Shown: positions 41,948 through 49,688 of the stretch, one piece after another
How the letters are laid out: every line of letters starts with the position of its first letter
Numbering within the stretch: the stretch's first letter is position 1
Origin: Streptomyces endocoffeicus
GTDB taxonomy: Bacteria; Actinomycetota; Actinomycetes; Streptomycetales; Streptomycetaceae
Direction of reading: 5' to 3'
Assembly (NCBI RefSeq): GCF_016741935.1
Contig: NZ_JAERRG010000029.1
Span: 52,288-116,287, forward strand
DNA: 64,000 nt
Program-made: the position numbers and the translations under genes
The notes under the pieces: generated by a model
What the model saw: only the letters and a program-made list of their open reading frames with translations
Database searches by the model: none
What the model was told of the DNA's origin: nothing

Positions 41948-42579
41948 CGGTCCAGCCAGGGGCGGTACGGGGGAAGGGGCTGCGCCACGCCATCGAGGGC
42001 GGCCCTGCGGGCCAGGTGATCCGAGGTGAACTCGGAGGCGAAGTCATGCGCCTGACCGGCGAGGATCACCGTGCCGTCGGACTGGCGGACGGCCAATGAC
42101 TGATGGCCGTCGGTGTGGCCGGGGGTGGGGAGGATATGGACGCCCGGCCAGATCTCGCTCTCCCCGTCGAGTTCCTCGTACGTGGCGCCGGGGAAGTCCA
42201 GCAGCTCGTCGAACGTATAGCCGCCCCCGCGCGCGGTGGCCAGCTCCACGTCCTGGACCAGGATCGGCGCACCGGCCAGCAGGGGGTTGCCGCCGCAGTG
42301 GTCGAAGTGGAGGTGGCAGTTGACGACGAGGGAGACGTCCGCGAGGGCGGTCCCGGCCGCCGCCAGCGCTTCCGGCAGGGCGCGGCGGCGCGGGCGGTAG
42401 TGCGCCTCGGTCTCGGGGTCGGCGGCGCCGATGCCGGTGTCGAAGAGGATCAGCCCACGGTCGTGCCGCACCAGATAGGCGAGCACCGGTTCGACCCGTG
42501 GCTCCGGCCCGCCCGCTTCTGAGGCGGGGCGGACGAAGTATCCGAGGTCGAGGCGGCGCACGGAGATGTCGTTGGCCAT
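41875..42579 (-). CDS. metallo-beta-lactamase-fold hydrolase
   Basis: A 234-residue enzyme of the glyoxalase II/lactonase type. The metal site is NCHLHFDHCGG (His89, His91, Asp93, His94), with PTPGHTDGHQSL and the C-terminal LFAHDCAVWEP supplying further ligands. Family members hydrolyse N-acyl homoserine lactones, thioesters or phosphodiesters; the arrangement (LDLGYFVRP opening, single domain) resembles the AiiA-like lactonase branch but that is inference. The ATG at 42579 lacks a clear ribosome binding site; an in-frame start at 42657 would run into the IS630 remnant, so the 5' region may have been altered by that insertion. Confidence 0.82.
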   Translation of the reverse strand: MANDISVRRLDLGYFVRPASEAGGPEPRVEPVLAYLVRHDRGLILFDTGIGAADPETEAHYRPRRRALPEALAAAGTALADVSLVVNCHLHFDHCGGNPLLAGAPILVQDVELATARGGGYTFDELLDFPGATYEELDGESEIWPGVHILPTPGHTDGHQSLAVRQSDGTVILAGQAHDFASEFTSDHLARRAALDGVAQPLPPYRPWLDRLLDFGPRRVLFAHDCAVWEPSDG

Positions 42580-42606
42580 CCCGCCATGGTGGCGCGGTGC
42601 GCGCCA

Positions 42607-42792
42607 TGCACCCGCTGGTCGATCCGCAAACTCGCCGCCTACCTGCGGGAAGTGCACGGACGTGTCATCCGCATCGGCCGTGAAGCCTTACGGTGCCTGC
42701 TCCGGCGCCGTGGCGTCACCTTCCAGCGCACCAAGACATGGAAGGAATCACCCGACCCTCATCGCGACGCCAAGCTCGACCGGATCGAGCAG
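42607..42792 (+). mobile_element. IS630-family transposase fragment
   Basis: The + frame encodes TRWSIRKLAAYLREVHGRVI, then IGREALRCLLRRRGVTFQRT and KTWKESPDPHRDAKLDRIE, the N-terminal winged-helix half of IS630-type transposases. The catalytic DDE half and both ends are absent and the sequence stops abruptly near 42792. It contains a TTA leucine codon, rare in this genome. It lies hard against the 5' end of the MBL-fold gene. Confidence 0.85.
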
Positions 42793-42828
42793 GCAAGTTC
42801 AGGAGAAGGGCAGCGGCAGAAGGATGAC

Positions 42829-43227
42829 TCAGGAGGCGGACGGCTCGATCTCCCCCGCGAAGACGATGATCTGGTCGATGAGGCTCCGCCGCAGATGGAC
42901 GACGTCCGTTCCCGCCAGGCGGGGGCCTCCATCCGGCGTGGTGAAGACCCACTGGTACCGGGCCCACTCGTCAGGCATGTCCACCGCCGAGCAGCGCACC
43001 ATCGTGCCGGTCCCCGCCGGGTGGCGCCGGATGTCCAGTACGAACCGCTCGACCGCCGCGATTCCTTCGCTGCGACCCAACGGCCCCCAGAAGACCACGT
43101 CTGAGGTCAGGGCCTGGGAGAGCAGGGCAGTCACATAGTTGTCGTCCGAGGCGTTGAACGCGGAGATGAACGTGTCGATCGCGGAGCGTGCAATCTCTTC
43201 CTGCATGCCCTCAGTAATACCAGCCAT
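42829..43227 (-). CDS. NTF2/SnoaL-like protein
   Basis: About 132 residues from the ATG at 43227 (43206 and an upstream GTG at 43284 are alternatives). The N-terminal helix IARSAIDTFISAFNASDDNY, then ALTSDVVFWGPLGRSEGIAA and the strands CSAVDMPDEWARYQWVFTTP and GTDVVHLRRSLIDQIIVFAG fit the cone-shaped SnoaL/NTF2 fold. Members are isomerases, hydratases or ligand-binding proteins; no catalytic residue assignment is safe. It follows the kinase gene on the same strand and could be a distal member of that transcript. Confidence 0.72.
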   Translation of the reverse strand: MAGITEGMQEEIARSAIDTFISAFNASDDNYVTALLSQALTSDVVFWGPLGRSEGIAAVERFVLDIRRHPAGTGTMVRCSAVDMPDEWARYQWVFTTPDGGPRLAGTDVVHLRRSLIDQIIVFAGEIEPSAS

Positions 43228-43288
43228 TGCGCGTGCGCTCGTCCCGCGAGCCGCCTTCCGATCACGGTGGACCATCCCGGTCACAGCA

Positions 43289-44215
43289 CTAGCGATGGGC
43301 CAGCAGAGCCGTGGCGATGGTGACCTGGGCCGGTTCCAGCGCGGTCTTGCCGTCTTCGATGTCCCAGAGGGCGTTCTGCAGGACGCGGCCGAGGGTCCAG
43401 CCGGTGGCCCGCCGCCGGTCCAGATCGAGGGCGTCGGTCAGCAGGTCGAAGCGGTGGAGTACCGCGCGGGTGGGGTCACCGGTGGCCACGACCTCGTCCC
43501 AGCGGTTGTCCAGCGCCGGGAGGAGTTCGAAGCCGGGGTCGCCGGTGAGCGGTTCGGGGTCGATGGCCAGCCAGGGCTCGCGTTCACCGGCGAGGATGTT
43601 GTCGTAGTGGAGATCCCAGTGCAGCAGCCGGTCTCCGGGTTCGTCGAGGAGTTCGGCCACGGCGGAGGCGCAGACGCGGACCAGGCGCTGTTCGGCCGGG
43701 TCGCGCAGGGCCGGTACGGCGTCGGGCGCCTGCTCGAGCATGGCGGCGGCGATGTCGGACAGCCGGCGCAGGCCGCCGGGGGCGGGTACCGAGGTGAGCC
43801 GGGCCAGCAGGTCGGCCAGGACGCGCATCGCGGCGGTGTCGTCGGGCAGTGAGGAGAGCGGACGGGACGCGTCCAGGCGCTCCAGCAGCATGGTGCCCGT
43901 GTCCGGGTCGTGGTCGAGCAGGAGCACCACGCCGTTGCCGTTCCAGGTCCGCAGGCCCAGCGGGGCGCCCTCGGTCTCCTCCCTGACCTGCTGGAGCTTC
44001 AGGACCGAGGGAGTTCCGTCCGCGCCGGTCACCGGGAGGACGAGCGAGGCCATGCCATGGGCGGCGGCACCGGCCGGGCGCAGGTCCCAGCGGTCGAGGA
44101 AGTCCGCGGCCAGCCGGGGCAGCTCGGCGAGCCAGGCGCGTCCGGTGGCGTCGTGCTCGCCGAACGACGCGGCGAAGGCCTCGGGGACGTCGATGCGCCG
44201 GATCGGTGGGGTCAT
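43289..44215 (-). CDS. aminoglycoside 6-phosphotransferase-like kinase (APH(6) family)
   Basis: A 308-residue kinase of the streptomycin 6-kinase/hydroxyurea phosphotransferase type, the family's normal length. The ATP lysine is in SVLKLQQ (Lys73), the catalytic loop is LLHWDLHYDNIL (Asp201, Asn206), and the metal-binding motif is AIDPEPLTGDPGFEL (Asp219). The opening PEAFAASFGEHDATGRAWLA matches APH(6) proteins. Its ATG shares one base with the stop of the regulator gene, so it is the third gene of an operon with a PLP enzyme and a YheO-type regulator. It may inactivate an aminocyclitol antibiotic, or phosphorylate an amino-acid-like metabolite. Confidence 0.87.
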   Translation of the reverse strand: MTPPIRRIDVPEAFAASFGEHDATGRAWLAELPRLAADFLDRWDLRPAGAAAHGMASLVLPVTGADGTPSVLKLQQVREETEGAPLGLRTWNGNGVVLLLDHDPDTGTMLLERLDASRPLSSLPDDTAAMRVLADLLARLTSVPAPGGLRRLSDIAAAMLEQAPDAVPALRDPAEQRLVRVCASAVAELLDEPGDRLLHWDLHYDNILAGEREPWLAIDPEPLTGDPGFELLPALDNRWDEVVATGDPTRAVLHRFDLLTDALDLDRRRATGWTLGRVLQNALWDIEDGKTALEPAQVTIATALLAHR

Positions 44216-44892
44216 CAGGGGTGGTCTCCGGCGTCGGGCGAGCGCAGGTAGTTGTAGACCGTGGCGCGGGAGACCCCCAGCAGTTCGGTGACCACCTGGA
44301 CGGAGTGCTTCACCTGGAGGTAGCCGCTGGTCTTGAGGGTGCGGACGAGTTCCTTCTTGGCGGGGGTGCCCAGGCTGCGCGGGGTCTGGCCGCGGGCGGC
44401 GGCGAATTCCTCGATGACGGTGCGCAGCTCCGCGGCGGTGCGGGCGCGGAGGGTTTCGGTGAGCGGCTGCTCCTGCTCATCGGTCCGGACGAGGTTGGTG
44501 AGGCTGCGGGCGACGCTCGCGAAGAGGGAGACGTCCAGGTTGAGGCAGATGGCGGCGACGTACTGGCCCGCGCTGTTCTTGATGCCGATCGAGGTGCTCT
44601 TCGCCGGGCGGCCGTCCGGGAAGCGGTTGGCGTAGTTCTGGACGATGTCGGGGAAGCCGGGGTCCCGCATCCGGGCCAGGCCCAGCTCGGTGGCGGGCTG
44701 GCCCACCTCGCGGCCGGAGAGATTGCTCTCGATGGCGCGGATGGACTGGTCGGGGTTGCGCAGATCGTGGAGGACCACCTCGCACAGCCCGGGGAACATC
44801 CGGCCGAGGGCGACCACGATCTTCTCGGCCTCGCGGAGCAGCAGCTCGTCCTCGGGGGTTCCCGTTGTCTCCTGACGCCTCTCCTCGGTCAT
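44215..44892 (-). CDS. YheO-type PAS/HTH transcriptional regulator
   Basis: A 225-residue regulator with an N-terminal YheO-like PAS domain (about 20-125: VVALGRMFPGLCEVVLHDLR, KSTSIGIKNSAGQYVAAICL) and a C-terminal HTH (about 175-220: HSVQVVTELLGVSRATVYNY). Such proteins usually sense an amino acid and activate catabolic PLP enzymes. It overlaps the PLP enzyme gene by four bases and the kinase gene by one base. The inverted repeat over the operon promoter is the likely binding site, giving autoregulation. Confidence 0.85.
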   Translation of the reverse strand: MTEERRQETTGTPEDELLLREAEKIVVALGRMFPGLCEVVLHDLRNPDQSIRAIESNLSGREVGQPATELGLARMRDPGFPDIVQNYANRFPDGRPAKSTSIGIKNSAGQYVAAICLNLDVSLFASVARSLTNLVRTDEQEQPLTETLRARTAAELRTVIEEFAAARGQTPRSLGTPAKKELVRTLKTSGYLQVKHSVQVVTELLGVSRATVYNYLRSPDAGDHP

Positions 44893-46094
44893 CGCTCATC
44901 GCCCTCCGGCGCGGAGGGCGCGAAGGGCGCGAAGGGCGTGAAGGGCGTGAAGGGCGCGAAGAGCTCCGTCATCGTCGGCGTCGCCTTCAGGCCCGACCCG
45001 GTCAGCAGCACCACCGTGGTCTCACCGGGGCGGATCGCGCCCCGGGCCCGGAAGACCTCGATCGCGGCGGCGGCCGTCGCGCTGGTGGGCTCCGCGTAGA
45101 GCCCCATCGCGGCCAGCCGGCGGACCGCCGAGGCGATCGCGTCCTCCGGGATGGCCGCCATGTCGCCGTCCGAGCGGCGGATGGCGCGCAGCACCTCGGG
45201 GAAGCGGACGGGCTCGCGGATGGCCGTGCCCTCGGCGATGGTCGGGGCGTGGAGAGACGGCACCGGGGCCTCGGCGCCCGCGCGGAACGCGGCGTGCAGC
45301 GGGGCGCAGTGGGCGGGCTGGGCCACCAGCAGCCGGGGGCGGCGGGCGATCTGGCCCGCGGCGAGCAGCTCGGAGAAGCCGAGGTCGCAGCCGAGTACGG
45401 TGCTGCCCGCGCCCGCCACGGTCACCACGGCGTCCGGTGCGGTGAAGCCCAGGTCCTCCCACAGCTCGTACGCCAGGGTCTTGGTGCCCTGGAGGAAGAA
45501 GGGGTGCCAGTTGTGGCTGGCGTAGTACGTATGGGCCGACTGGCGCAGCGCCTCCGCGGCGGTGGCGTCCCGGTCGCCCGGCACCAGCTGGACCTCGGCG
45601 CCGTAGGCCCGGCTCTGGAGGATCTTCGCGGGGGAGGTGGTGGCGGGGGCGAGGATCCGGGCCCGGATGCCGGCGGCGGCGCAGTACGCGGAGACGGAGG
45701 CCCCGCCGTTGCCGGAGCTGTCCTCGATGACCTCGCGTACGCCGCGCTGGGCGAGGAGCGAGATCATCACGCTGGTGCCGCGGTCCTTGAAGCTGCCGGT
45801 GGGGCTGAACCACTCCAGCTTGAAGAGGATCCGATCCTCCCCCCAGCTCTTCTCGACCAGCGGGGTGCACCCTTCTCCCAGTGACACCGGGGCATGGATG
45901 CGCACCGGGAGGGCCGCTCGGTAGCGCCACAGTGACCGGGCCCCGGTGTCCACCTGCTCGGGGGTGATGCCGGGCAGTGCGGAGACGGTGAGGGGAGCCC
46001 CGTCATCGCCGCACCAGCGAGGGTCGTCGATCGGGTATGTGGCGCCGGAGCGCTCGTCGACGTAGTGGGGTTCGGATCGTGGTTCAGCTCGCAC
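44889..46094 (-). CDS. threonine synthase/deaminase-like PLP enzyme with repeat-encoded C-terminus
   Basis: A 401-residue fold-type II PLP enzyme. The cofactor lysine is in FSPTGSFKDRGTSVM, the phosphate-binding glycines are in SSGNGGASVSAY, and GAGSTVLGCDLGF and LLTGSGLKA complete the site. The closest relatives are threonine synthase-like proteins and threonine/serine or diaminopropionate lyases; which reaction it runs is not decided. GTG 46094 is chosen because a promoter with its -10 ends seven bases upstream, so the message is leaderless; TTG 46130 is the longer frame. The last 20 residues (FAPFTPFTPFAPFAPSAPEG) come from a 9-bp tandem repeat at about 44905-44960 and look unnecessary for function. 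Confidence 0.82.
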   Translation of the reverse strand: MRAEPRSEPHYVDERSGATYPIDDPRWCGDDGAPLTVSALPGITPEQVDTGARSLWRYRAALPVRIHAPVSLGEGCTPLVEKSWGEDRILFKLEWFSPTGSFKDRGTSVMISLLAQRGVREVIEDSSGNGGASVSAYCAAAGIRARILAPATTSPAKILQSRAYGAEVQLVPGDRDATAAEALRQSAHTYYASHNWHPFFLQGTKTLAYELWEDLGFTAPDAVVTVAGAGSTVLGCDLGFSELLAAGQIARRPRLLVAQPAHCAPLHAAFRAGAEAPVPSLHAPTIAEGTAIREPVRFPEVLRAIRRSDGDMAAIPEDAIASAVRRLAAMGLYAEPTSATAAAAIEVFRARGAIRPGETTVVLLTGSGLKATPTMTELFAPFTPFTPFAPFAPSAPEGDER

Positions 46095-46130
46095 CTTGGA
46101 TATTTTGTCTAGCTGTGTATATCCAGTCAA
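46095..46130 (-). promoter_or_regulatory. leaderless promoter with overlapping operator of the PLP-enzyme operon
   Basis: On the minus strand TTGACT (46130-46125), a 17-bp spacer and CAAAAT (46107-46102) form a good promoter, and seven bases later lies the GTG start at 46094. The inverted repeat TGGATAT/ATATCCA (46097-46103 and 46119-46125) covers the whole promoter core, with TTGTCTAG between the arms. The overlapping YheO-type regulator is the expected binder. The local AT-richness is striking in this genome. Confidence 0.75.
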
Positions 46131-46179
46131 GGGAGTGAGGGGCTGGTCGAGCCCACCGCGAGTGCCGTGCGAGGGCCGC

Positions 46180-47133
46180 TCAAGGGTGGGCGAACAGCCG
46201 TTCCAGCACCACTGCGACCCCGTCGTCCTCGTTCGCCGGTGCCACCTCGTCGGCCATCGCCTTCAGATCCGGATGGGCGTTGCCCATCGCGACCCCGTAT
46301 CCGGCCCAGCACAGCAGCGGGATGTCATTGGGCATATCGCCGAACGCGATCGTCTCGGCGGGGGTGAATCCCATGCGATCGGCGGCCAGTTGGAGCCCCA
46401 CCGACTTGTCCGTCCCGGCGGGAAGCACCTCGATCATGCCCTTCTCGGAGTGGGTCACCGCCACCTCGCCCGCGCCCACCCGCTCCGCGGCCGCCGCCAC
46501 CAGCCCGTCCGCCACCGTCCGATGGCGCATCAGCACCTTCTCGATCGGCGCCGCCCACAGCTCCTCCCGCTCGGCCAGCCCCCACTCCGGGTGGGTCCGG
46601 TCGGTGAAGCCGGCGGTGACGACGAAGCGGTTCTCGGGCGCCGCGGTCACCACGGCGAGCTCCAGCGGTCCCGCACCCAGCGCCTCCTCGGTGCGCTCCA
46701 CCACCGACCGGGCCAGCTCCCGGTCCAGCGACGCCGAGACCAGCAGCCGGTCCGCGGAGGCGTCGTACAGCTGCGCGCCCTGCCCGCACACCGCGAGCCC
46801 CCGGTAGCCGATCGCCACCAGGAACTCCCGGCAGGATGCGGCCGGGCGCCCGGTGACAACCAGGTGCCGCGCCCCGGCGGCCCGGACCATGGCCAGCGCC
46901 TCACGGTTGCGCGGCGAGACCGTCAGATCCCCGCGCAACAGGGTGCCGTCGAGGTCGGTGGCCACCAGCGGGAAGCGGGGCCGCCCGGCGGTACGGGGCC
47001 GGGGGAGCAGCGCGCCCGGAGCGGGCGGGGCCCCGGCCGGGGATCCGGAGGCGGATACGGACGTGGATACGGACGTGGGTACGGACGTGGATGCGGAAGA
47101 AGCGGCAGCGGCAGCGGCGTCGGCGGTGTGCAC
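46180..47133 (-). CDS. Cof-type HAD-IIB phosphatase
   Basis: A 317-residue hydrolase. Motif I is VATDLDGTLLRG (nucleophile and acid Asp), motif II VVTGRP, and motif IV FGDMPNDIPLL, with the C2B cap between, typical of sugar-phosphate or flavin-phosphate phosphatases of the Cof/YbiV group. The first 55 residues are a low-complexity Ala/Ser/Thr/Val tail; part of it (STSVPTSVSTSVSAS) is encoded by four 12-bp repeats of the GGATACGGACGT type at 47051-47098. GTG 47133 has AAAGGGA upstream at a long distance, so a later start is possible. Confidence 0.85.
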   Translation of the reverse strand: MHTADAAAAAASSASTSVPTSVSTSVSASGSPAGAPPAPGALLPRPRTAGRPRFPLVATDLDGTLLRGDLTVSPRNREALAMVRAAGARHLVVTGRPAASCREFLVAIGYRGLAVCGQGAQLYDASADRLLVSASLDRELARSVVERTEEALGAGPLELAVVTAAPENRFVVTAGFTDRTHPEWGLAEREELWAAPIEKVLMRHRTVADGLVAAAAERVGAGEVAVTHSEKGMIEVLPAGTDKSVGLQLAADRMGFTPAETIAFGDMPNDIPLLCWAGYGVAMGNAHPDLKAMADEVAPANEDDGVAVVLERLFAHP

Positions 47134-47274
47134 GGTGGCCGGTGGTCCCTTTCGTCACGCTCATCGTGCTCATTCCGCGTCGATCAGCGCGACACATGGA
47201 GCCCCTGAACCATGTCGGCATGTGAACTCATGCCGACCTTGCGGAACAGAGAATGGCGGCTCCGCCGGGGACGA

Positions 47275-48123
47275 TCAAGCCGTGCAGATCACGGCCACCT
47301 GCTTCGGCAGCCGGTACGGCAGCGAGCCGTACCACGCGCTCGACAGCGCGAAGCCGAAGGAGAGACAGATGACCCCGCCGACCGCGTCCATCCAGAAGTG
47401 GTTGGCGGTGGCGACGATCACCAGCAGCGTGGCCGAGGGGTAGAGCAGCCCCAGCGCCTTCACCCACACCGGGCGGGCCAGCGTCGCGATGGTCAGCCCG
47501 CACCACAGCGACCAGCCGATGTGCATCGAGGGCATCGCCGCGTACTGGTTCGACATATCGGCGAGGTTGCCCGAGGCCATCGAGCCCCAGGTGTTGTGCA
47601 CCACCACGGTGTCGATGAAGTGGCCGCCGTTCATCAGCCGGGGCGGGGCCAGCGGGAAGAAGTAGTAGCCGAGCAGGGCTACACCCGTGGTCGCGAAGAG
47701 TGCCAGCCGGGTGGCGGCGTAACGGCCCGGATGCCAGTGGTAGAGCCACACCAGCACGCTGAGCGTCACGATGAAGTGGAGCGTGGCGTAGTAGTAGTTC
47801 ATGCCCACGATCAGCCAGCTGACCGAGTCGATCGCATGGTTGACGCCCCGCTCGAAGGCCATTCCGAACCGGTGCTCCCACTCCCAGACCCAGCTCGCGT
47901 TGCGCAGCGCCTCCGGCCGCTGCTCCGGGACGGCGTTGCGGATCAGCGAATAGGTCCAGTAACTGACGGCGATGAGGACGATCTCGAACCAGAGCCGGGG
48001 CCTTCTGGGGGTACGCAACCGGTCCATCAGGGTGAGGCCCGGTGCCCGTTCCGCGTCGGTGTCCGCGATGGGTGCCGGGGTGGCTGTTCGGCCTGCCGTG
48101 GTCCTGATCGTCGCTCCACCCAT
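47275..48123 (-). CDS. PAP2-superfamily membrane protein (Aur1/inositol-phosphotransferase-like)
   Basis: A 282-residue protein with about six helices. The phosphatase motifs are PSMHIGWS (His201) and NHFWMDAVGG (His242, Asp246), as in the Aur1/IPC-synthase-like branch, which transfers or removes phospho-head groups from membrane lipids. The substrate could be an inositol or polyprenyl phosphate; in Streptomyces such proteins are common and mostly uncharacterised. No ribosome binding site is visible before the ATG at 48123, and a palindromic element lies upstream. Confidence 0.85.
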   Translation of the reverse strand: MGGATIRTTAGRTATPAPIADTDAERAPGLTLMDRLRTPRRPRLWFEIVLIAVSYWTYSLIRNAVPEQRPEALRNASWVWEWEHRFGMAFERGVNHAIDSVSWLIVGMNYYYATLHFIVTLSVLVWLYHWHPGRYAATRLALFATTGVALLGYYFFPLAPPRLMNGGHFIDTVVVHNTWGSMASGNLADMSNQYAAMPSMHIGWSLWCGLTIATLARPVWVKALGLLYPSATLLVIVATANHFWMDAVGGVICLSFGFALSSAWYGSLPYRLPKQVAVICTA

Positions 48124-48323
48124 AGGGCAACAGTCTGCCAGACGACGTCCACCCGCAGATCATCCACGGCATCGGGTCTTCGTTGCTTATGTCCTGGTCC
48201 GGGGGGTCATCAAAGGGGCGTATGCCCTATACGTCCACCGGGTGCCGGGCCACTGGACGGAGACCCCGGGCAGGGCCTTCGGACGGGGCCGCCGGACAGG
48301 GTCTGCGGGGTGCCCGGCGCATC

Positions 48324-48571
48324 TTTCCCCTCCCCGCCCCTTCCCGAAACTGGTGCTCCGCCCCAGACCCCGACTTGGGGCTCCGCCCCTGGACCCCGGG
48401 GGCCGGGACCCCTTGTCCCCTGGACCCGGGGGGTCTGGGGCGAAGCCCCGCCTTCCAGCCCCTCCAGGGGGCACCTCCCAGCGGTAGCTGGGGGAGATTG
48501 AGGAGCGGGGTCTGGGGCGGAGCCCCAGTTGTGGGAAGGGGCGGGTAGGGGAACAGCCCGCCGCAGGCGCC
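48324..48571. repeat. long palindromic intergenic element (copy 3)
   Basis: The left arm TTTCCCCTCCCCGCCCCTTC and right arm GAAGGGGCGGGTAGGGGAAC with AGCCCGCCGCAGGCG flank an interior with several GGGGCTCCGCCCC/GGGGCGGAGCCCC hairpins. It fills the 487-bp gap upstream of the PAP2 gene and beyond the LacI gene stop. No coding potential is evident. Confidence 0.8.
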
Positions 48572-48610
48572 ACGGTCCCCGGACGGAGCCTCAGCCGCCC
48601 TCGGACACTC

Positions 48611-49663
48611 CTAGGCCGCGCCCCCGGCCGCCCGGCCCCGCGCCTCCACGCCGTGGGCCGACGCCGTGGAGCCGCGCACCACCAGTTCGGGCAGGAAGAC
48701 GAACTCGCTGGGCGGGGCCGGGGTGCCGCCGATCTCCTCCAGCAGCGCCCGCACCGCCGCCTGCCCCATCGACTGCACCGGTTTACGGATCGTGGTCAGC
48801 GGCGGATCGGTGAAGGCGATCAGCGGGGAGTCGTCGAAGCCGACCACCGAGACGTTCTGAGGGACCGCCAGACCTTGCTGCCGGGCCGCCCGGATGGCAC
48901 CCAGCGCCATCATGTCGCTCGCGCACACCACCGCCGTACAGCCCCGCTCGATCAGCGCGGTCGCCGCCGCCTGGCCGCCCTCCAGGGTGTACAGCGAATG
49001 CTGGATCAGCTCCTCGGACTCGGCCGGGGAGAGCCCCAGCCGGTCCCGCATCGCCTGCTGAAAGCCTTCGATCTTGCGCAGTACGGGTACGAATCGCTTC
49101 GGCCCGAGCGCGAGACCGATCCGGGTGTGCCCGAGCGAGACCAGATGGGTGACCGCCAGCCCCATCGCCGCCCGGTCGTCCGGGGAGATGAACGGCGCCC
49201 GCACCTTCGGCGAGAAGCCGTCCACCAGCACGAACGGCACACCCTGGCCGCGCAGCTGGTCATAGCGCTGCATATCGGCCGAGGTGTCCGCGTGCAGCCC
49301 GGAGACGAAGATGATCCCGGCCACCCCCCGGTCCACCAGCATCTCGGTCAGCTCGTCCTCCGTCGAGCCGCCGGGGGTCTGGGTGGCCAGCACCGGGGTG
49401 TAGCCCTGCCGGGTGAGCGCCTGCCCGATGACCTGGGCGAGCGCGGGGAAGATCGGGTTCTCCAGCTCGGGCGTGATCAGTCCCACCAGTCCGGCGCTGC
49501 GCTGCCGCAGCCGCACCGGCCGCTCATAGCCGAGGACGTCCAGAGCGGCGAGGACGGACTCGCGGGTGGCCGCCGCCACCCCCGGCCTGCCATTGAGGAC
49601 GCGGCTGACGGTGGCTTCGCTGACCCCCGCCTGGGCTGCGATGTCAGCAAGCCGTGCGGTCAT
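48611..49663 (-). CDS. LacI-family regulator, MalR-like, downstream of aglA
   Basis: A 350-residue regulator from the ATG at 49663. The HTH reads MTARLADIAAQAGVSEATVS-RVLNG and the ligand domain RSAGLVGLITPELENPIFPA through VVGFDDSPLIAFTDPPLTTI. It starts 25 bp after the aglA stop on the same strand, so aglA and this gene form one arm of the maltodextrin locus. It is a close paralog of the LacI protein encoded at the end of the malEFG arm; recognition helices (VSEATVSRVLNG) are the same, so both may bind the same operators. In S. coelicolor only one malR is usual at this locus (from memory). Confidence 0.92.
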   Translation of the reverse strand: MTARLADIAAQAGVSEATVSRVLNGRPGVAAATRESVLAALDVLGYERPVRLRQRSAGLVGLITPELENPIFPALAQVIGQALTRQGYTPVLATQTPGGSTEDELTEMLVDRGVAGIIFVSGLHADTSADMQRYDQLRGQGVPFVLVDGFSPKVRAPFISPDDRAAMGLAVTHLVSLGHTRIGLALGPKRFVPVLRKIEGFQQAMRDRLGLSPAESEELIQHSLYTLEGGQAAATALIERGCTAVVCASDMMALGAIRAARQQGLAVPQNVSVVGFDDSPLIAFTDPPLTTIRKPVQSMGQAAVRALLEEIGGTPAPPSEFVFLPELVVRGSTASAHGVEARGRAAGGAA

Positions 49664-49688
49664 GGAGTGGGACTGTACCGGTCGCATG

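Noticed and set aside
43289..44215. Streptomycin resistance gene as a firm call
   Set aside because: The family also includes kinases with other substrates, and its operon partners are amino-acid-type genes. Only an APH(6)-like assignment is supported.
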